DNA from: Pseudonocardia alaniniphila
GTDB lineage: Bacteria > Actinomycetota > Actinomycetes > Mycobacteriales > Pseudonocardiaceae
Assembly (NCBI RefSeq): GCF_022524485.1
Contig: NZ_JAKXMK010000058.1
Location: 1-32,219, forward strand
Length of the DNA: 32,219 bases
Reading direction: 5' to 3'
Below the pieces are notes generated by a model. It searched no databases. It was not told the origin of the DNA and saw nothing but the letters and a program-made list of their open reading frames with translations. Positions 28,460 through 32,219 of this stretch are shown here, piece by piece. The position numbers were made by a program, and so were the translations under genes. Each line of letters opens with the position of its first letter. Position 1 is the first letter of the stretch.

Positions 28460-31400
28460 GTGCGCGCGGTGACCTCGTATCCGCTGGTGGGCCGGTCGGA
28501 GGCGGTCGCCGAGATCGAGGCGGTGCTGGCGGCGGGCCGGGCGGCACGCGGCACGCTGGTGCTGGTCACGGGGGAGGCCGGCGTCGGCAAGTCGCGGCTG
28601 GCGCAGGAGGCCGTGGCGAGGGCGACCGGCTACCGCACCGCATGGCACGGGTGCGAGCCGGCTTCCGCGGCGTTCCGGCCATGGGCGCGGCTGCTGCGCA
28701 CGGTCGCGCCCGACAGCGACGACATGTTCCCGGACGGCGGCCCGGCGACCGAGGGCATGCGGGAGCGGATGTTCGACGACGTCGTCGATCTGCTGGCGAC
28801 ATCGGCCGCCGACACGCCGCTGCTGCTGGTGTTCGACGACGTGCACGACGCCGACGCCTCGTCCCTGGAACTACTCGGCCATGTGGCCCGGCAGCTGCGC
28901 GCGACCCGTGTGGTCATCCTCGCGACGTCCCGCGACGGGGAGGCGGCCTGGCAGGGGCGGGGCCGGATCCGTGGCGAACTGGTCCGAGCGGGCCGGTCGC
29001 TGCCGTTGGCGACGTTGTCCACCGACGACGTTGCGCAGCTCATGGCGGCATCCGGCTCGTCGCCCCAGCCCGACACGCTGCGGGTGGTCGCCCAGCGCAC
29101 CGGCGGTAGCCCGCTGCTGGTCACCGAACTGGTGACATTCCTGCGCAGCCGGGGCGGGCTGGGCGACCCGGTCACCGCGCTGGCCGTGCCGGAGTCGGTG
29201 CGGGCGCTGGTGGCGGGGCGGCTCGCGCGCCTGCCGGTTCCCAGCGCGGAGGCCGTCGCCGCGGCCGCGGCAGTCGGCCGGGACGTCGACATCGCAACCC
29301 TCTCCTCGCTGACCGCGACCGGGCCCGAGGAGCTGGACCGGCTCCTCGATCCCGCGAGGGCCGAGGCGCTGATCGTCGACGCTGGACCGAGCCGGGTGGC
29401 GTTCGGGCACGACCTCCTGCGGGACGCGGTCCACCGCGCACTCCCAGCGGGCGAGCGCCAGGCGCTGCACGGCCGGATCGCCGCGGAGCTCGCGCGCTCC
29501 GAGGCGGACCCGGCGGTGATCGCCCACCATCTCCTGCAGGCCGGCCCGGAGCACCGGGCTCAGGCGGCCGGCTCGGCCGCGCAGGCCGGTGAGCGCGCCG
29601 CCGCGGTCGCCGCCTACGAGGACGCCGCCCAGTGGTACGCGCGGGCGGCCGCCGCGCTCGAGGGCGGGCTCGGCGGCGCCGACCCTGCACGGCGAGCCGA
29701 CATGCTGGTCGCCCAGGGGGAGGCACTGGTGGCGGCGGGGGATCCGGCGACGGCACGGGGGGTGTTCAGGGAGGCGGCAGGGCTGGGCCGGCGGCTCGGG
29801 TCGGCGTCGCTGGTGGCCAGGGCGGCGCTCGGACTCGCAGGTGGGGTCGGGTTCGAGGTCGCGCTGCTCGACGGTGAGCAGGTCGACCTGCTCACCGAGG
29901 CCCGCTCCGCGCTCGCCGAACAGGAGACGGTGCTCCGGTCGCTGACGGCGGCGCGGCTGTCGGTGGCACTCACCCTGCTGGCGAGCGAGGAGCGCCGCGC
30001 CGAGCTGAGCGAGGAGGCCGTCACGCTCGCCCGCGCGTCGGGGGACGACGACGCGCTCGGCCAGGCGCTCGCCGCTCGCTGTGACGTGCTCGCCGGGCCT
30101 GAACACAGCCGGTCGAGGGCGGAATGGGCGAGTGAGATCGTGGCGACAGCGGCCCGCAGGCGCTCACCCGCGCTGGAGCTGCTGGGCCGGAGGTTCCGCC
30201 TCGTGGCGCTGCTCGAGGTCGGGGACGTCGTCGGCGCCCATGCCGAGGCACAGGCGTACGCGGTGACGGCCGCGGGTTTGCGTCAGCCGGCCTACGCCTG
30301 GTACGTCCCGATGTGGCAGGGCATGCGCGCGTTGTCCGAGGGACGGATCGCCGACTGCGATGCGCATCTCGCCGACGCCGAGCGGCTCGGCCGTGGCGCG
30401 GGCAGTGACAATGCGCAGGCGCTCGTCCTGACCTCGCGCTGGTGCCTTCTCACCGAGCTGGACGACCAGCCGGGCATCACCGAGCTGTTCGCCGCGGTGG
30501 ACCTGTACGGCTACGCCGGTGTGTGGCCCTTCGTCACCATGGCGCACGTCGCCGCTCACCAGGGCCGGGCCGGCGAGGCGGCAGCCCGGCTCGACGCCGT
30601 CACCCCCCAGCTCACCGCCGCGCCGCGTGACTCCGAGTGGCTGCCGATGATGGCCCAGCTGGCCGAGACCGTCGGGACGATCGGTCGTCACCCGGTAGCC
30701 CGCTGGGCCTACGAGCAGCTGCTTCCGTTGGCCGGGCTGTTCGTCGTCGAGGGCATCGGTGCCGCCCTCCGCGGGCCGGTGCATCGATATCTCGGCATCC
30801 TCGCTGCCGCCGACGGCGAGACGGCCACCGCGGCAGGCCATTTCGAGCGCGCGCTGGAGCAGGTCCGGGGGATCGGTGCCACCCTGCTGGTCGCCCGCAC
30901 CCTCCGTGACGCCGGCTTGGCGCTCTCGGATCCCGCCCGGCTGGCCGAGGCACGGGATCTCTACCGCGCGCTGGGCGTCACGAGACGTGCCGACGAGCTG
31001 GGATCTGCCGCGGAGGGCGGCGGGGCGGACGGGCTCGGCGCGTCGGACAACCGGTTCCTGCGTGAGGGCGAGTTCTGGACACTGCGTTACCAGCGCCGGG
31101 AGGTCCGGCTGCGCGACAGCAAGGGCCTGCGGGACCTGGCCGTGCTGCTCGCGGCTCCGGGCCGGGAGTTCCCCGCTGTCGAGCTCGCCGCTGCGCCGTC
31201 GGCCGCCGCAGCGGCGGAGGTGCCGCCCGGCGAGCTGCACGAGCCGGGCGACCTGGGGGAGGTCGTCGACGCCACCGCCCGGGCGGCCTACCGGCGGCGG
31301 CTTCTGGAGCTCGACGAGGAGGAGACGGAAGCAGACGCCCGCGGCGACCAGGAGCGTTCTGTCGCGCTCTCCGCGGAACGTGAGGCGCTGGTGGCCCAGC

Positions 31401-31609
31401 TGTCGGCGGCCTACGGCCTCGGGGGCAGGGTCCGCCGGGCCGGGCAGCCGGCCGAACGTGCGCGCACCGCGGTCACCGCACGGATCCGCGACGCGATGCG
31501 CCGGATCGAATCCGCGCATCCCGAGCTGGGCGCGCATCTGCGGCACTCGGTGAGCACCGGCACGTCGTGCAGCTACCGGCCCGAGTCGCCGACGACGTGG
31601 CGTTCATAG
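28460..31609 (+). CDS. Large STAND-like ATPase regulator without LuxR helix-turn-helix
   Basis: This 1049-aa protein begins MRAVTSYPLVGRSEAVAEIE and has the Walker A loop GEAGVGKS (residues 38-45). The Walker B-like LLLVFDDVHDAD (about 113-125) and a winged-helix-like tail of the ATPase follow. A long helical-repeat region comes next (residues about 330-830, Ala- and Leu-rich TPR-like). In MalT-like and LuxR-type regulators a LuxR domain closes the protein. Here the last 200 residues instead hold FWTLRYQRREVRLRDSKGLR, a Glu-rich coiled coil, and VTARIRDAMRRIESAHPEL ending GTSCSYRPE. This block occurs in other actinomycete AAA proteins and may itself bind DNA or partners. GTG 28460 has GGAGG five bases upstream. 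GTGs at 28448 and 28469 are alternatives. Confidence 0.85.
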   Translation: MRAVTSYPLVGRSEAVAEIEAVLAAGRAARGTLVLVTGEAGVGKSRLAQEAVARATGYRTAWHGCEPASAAFRPWARLLRTVAPDSDDMFPDGGPATEGMRERMFDDVVDLLATSAADTPLLLVFDDVHDADASSLELLGHVARQLRATRVVILATSRDGEAAWQGRGRIRGELVRAGRSLPLATLSTDDVAQLMAASGSSPQPDTLRVVAQRTGGSPLLVTELVTFLRSRGGLGDPVTALAVPESVRALVAGRLARLPVPSAEAVAAAAAVGRDVDIATLSSLTATGPEELDRLLDPARAEALIVDAGPSRVAFGHDLLRDAVHRALPAGERQALHGRIAAELARSEADPAVIAHHLLQAGPEHRAQAAGSAAQAGERAAAVAAYEDAAQWYARAAAALEGGLGGADPARRADMLVAQGEALVAAGDPATARGVFREAAGLGRRLGSASLVARAALGLAGGVGFEVALLDGEQVDLLTEARSALAEQETVLRSLTAARLSVALTLLASEERRAELSEEAVTLARASGDDDALGQALAARCDVLAGPEHSRSRAEWASEIVATAARRRSPALELLGRRFRLVALLEVGDVVGAHAEAQAYAVTAAGLRQPAYAWYVPMWQGMRALSEGRIADCDAHLADAERLGRGAGSDNAQALVLTSRWCLLTELDDQPGITELFAAVDLYGYAGVWPFVTMAHVAAHQGRAGEAAARLDAVTPQLTAAPRDSEWLPMMAQLAETVGTIGRHPVARWAYEQLLPLAGLFVVEGIGAALRGPVHRYLGILAAADGETATAAGHFERALEQVRGIGATLLVARTLRDAGLALSDPARLAEARDLYRALGVTRRADELGSAAEGGGADGLGASDNRFLREGEFWTLRYQRREVRLRDSKGLRDLAVLLAAPGREFPAVELAAAPSAAAAAEVPPGELHEPGDLGEVVDATARAAYRRRLLELDEEETEADARGDQERSVALSAEREALVAQLSAAYGLGGRVRRAGQPAERARTAVTARIRDAMRRIESAHPELGAHLRHSVSTGTSCSYRPESPTTWRS

Positions 31610-31681
31610 TCCGCACACATCGTGTCCTTCGATCTCACGCCTCATGAGTGAGCCAGACCGGCTCGCCGAGAGGAGATCGAG

Positions 31682-32059
31682 ATGCCACGCACGTCGAAGA
31701 CCGAGGCCCCACTGACCGTCGATGAGCCCATCATCGAGGCTCGTTACGTGGAGCTGGGCGGTTACACGGTTGCGTTCGAGACCCACAAGATGGAGTTCGA
31801 CCCGGCGCCGCTCTTCCGCGGCCTCCCCGATGATCGTTGCCAGTGCCCGCATTTCGGCGTCGTGGTCAGCGGCAAGGTCATCTACCGGTATGCCGACCGC
31901 GAGGAGACCTACGTCGCGGGAGACGCCTACTACGGTGCGCCCGGGCACCTGCCGCTGATGTTCCCCGACACGGAGCTGATCGAGTTCAGCCCGACGGACG
32001 CGCTCGACGCCACGATGGCCGTGGTCAGCGCGAACATCGCAGCGGCGAAGGCAGGGTGA
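31682..32059 (+). CDS. Cupin-fold protein
   Basis: This 125-aa cupin has a strand pattern FGVVVSGKVIYRYADREETY then VAGDAYYGAPGHLPLMFPDT. The metal-binding residues expected for cupin motif 1 (G-x5-H-x-H) are mostly absent. Only CQCPHFG supplies one His and two Cys, so it may bind a ligand rather than catalyse. GAGGAG lies 9 bases before ATG 31682. The stop overlaps the permease start (GTGA), so it is likely co-translated with the transporter and may bind or modify its substrate. Confidence 0.85.
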   Translation: MPRTSKTEAPLTVDEPIIEARYVELGGYTVAFETHKMEFDPAPLFRGLPDDRCQCPHFGVVVSGKVIYRYADREETYVAGDAYYGAPGHLPLMFPDTELIEFSPTDALDATMAVVSANIAAAKAG

Positions 32060-32219
32060 GCGCCGAGCGTCCGGTCGACGAGTCCGCCGAGGACGGCGGG
32101 CTGCGCGAGTTCGGTTACCAGCAGGAGTTGCGGCGCAGCCTGACGTTGCGTGACCTGCTCGTGTACGGGCTGGTGTTCATGGTGCCGATCGCGCCGTTCG
32201 CGATCTTCGGCGTGGTGTT
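32056..32219 (+). CDS. APC-type amino acid/polyamine permease, N-terminal part only
   Basis: From GTG 32056, overlapping the cupin stop as GTGA, the frame continues to the window edge. It encodes MSAERPVDESAEDGGLREFG, then QQELRRSLTLRDLLVYGLVF, and the first membrane helix MVPIAPFAIFGVV. Soluble N-terminus followed by the LRRSLTLRDLLVYGLVFMVP pattern is typical of APC-superfamily amino acid transporters. The substrate is not determinable from the fragment. Confidence 0.8.
   Translation, partial: MSAERPVDESAEDGGLREFGYQQELRRSLTLRDLLVYGLVFMVPIAPFAIFGVV

Overview
The window is high-GC DNA (roughly 70 percent by eye) from an actinomycete. Three family combinations support this: an XRE/DUF5753 regulator with a DUF397 protein and a DUF574-type SAM methyltransferase, many GTG starts, and at least two promoters that appear leaderless. 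A Pseudonocardiales genus (Pseudonocardia, Amycolatopsis or relatives) fits best, but that is inference. No rRNA, tRNA, CRISPR array, transposase or phage gene was found.

Left part (1-5.6 kb). A leftward operon encodes a 54-aa small protein, a 254-aa protein of unknown function, a complete HLD-II type haloalkane dehalogenase (dhaA) and, at the edge, an NmrA-like NAD(P)-binding protein. To its right lie a frameshifted, truncated MDR oxidoreductase, an HxlR regulator, a GNAT acetyltransferase remnant, an SDR and an orphan glycine-betaine/OpuC-type binding lipoprotein. Three copies of GTTC-N7-GAAC sit at the two candidate promoters, which suggests that HxlR controls both itself and the dehalogenase operon.

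Middle part (5.6-22.6 kb). Leftward genes are a GtrA-like membrane protein, an MHS-family MFS transporter and a TetR regulator. Divergent from tetR is a Baeyer-Villiger monooxygenase with a palindrome in the shared promoter. Then come an unknown three-part protein, a three-subunit molybdenum hydroxylase (PaoABC/YagTSR type), a Rieske oxygenase alpha subunit, a family-5 solute-binding lipoprotein, a PPOX-fold flavin/pyridoxal protein, an acyl-CoA-dehydrogenase-fold (probable flavin monooxygenase) protein, and a MarR regulator translationally coupled to an alpha/beta hydrolase. Together this looks like an accessory catabolic island for cyclic, aromatic or halogenated compounds. Its substrate cannot be read from the sequence.

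Right part (22.6-32.2 kb). A scar holds a LuxR C-terminal remnant and a membrane-protein tail. It is followed by two methyltransferases, an XRE/DUF5753 regulator and a DUF397 gene with a 32-bp perfect palindrome at its promoter, and a small Cys-rich protein. A coupled set then encodes a 93-aa protein, an amidase and a 1049-aa STAND-like ATPase with no LuxR helix-turn-helix. The window ends with a cupin gene overlapping the start of an APC-type permease.

The signals most worth following are the HxlR operator triplet with the hidden 54-aa gene, the tandem MarR operators, and the XRE/DUF397 palindrome module.
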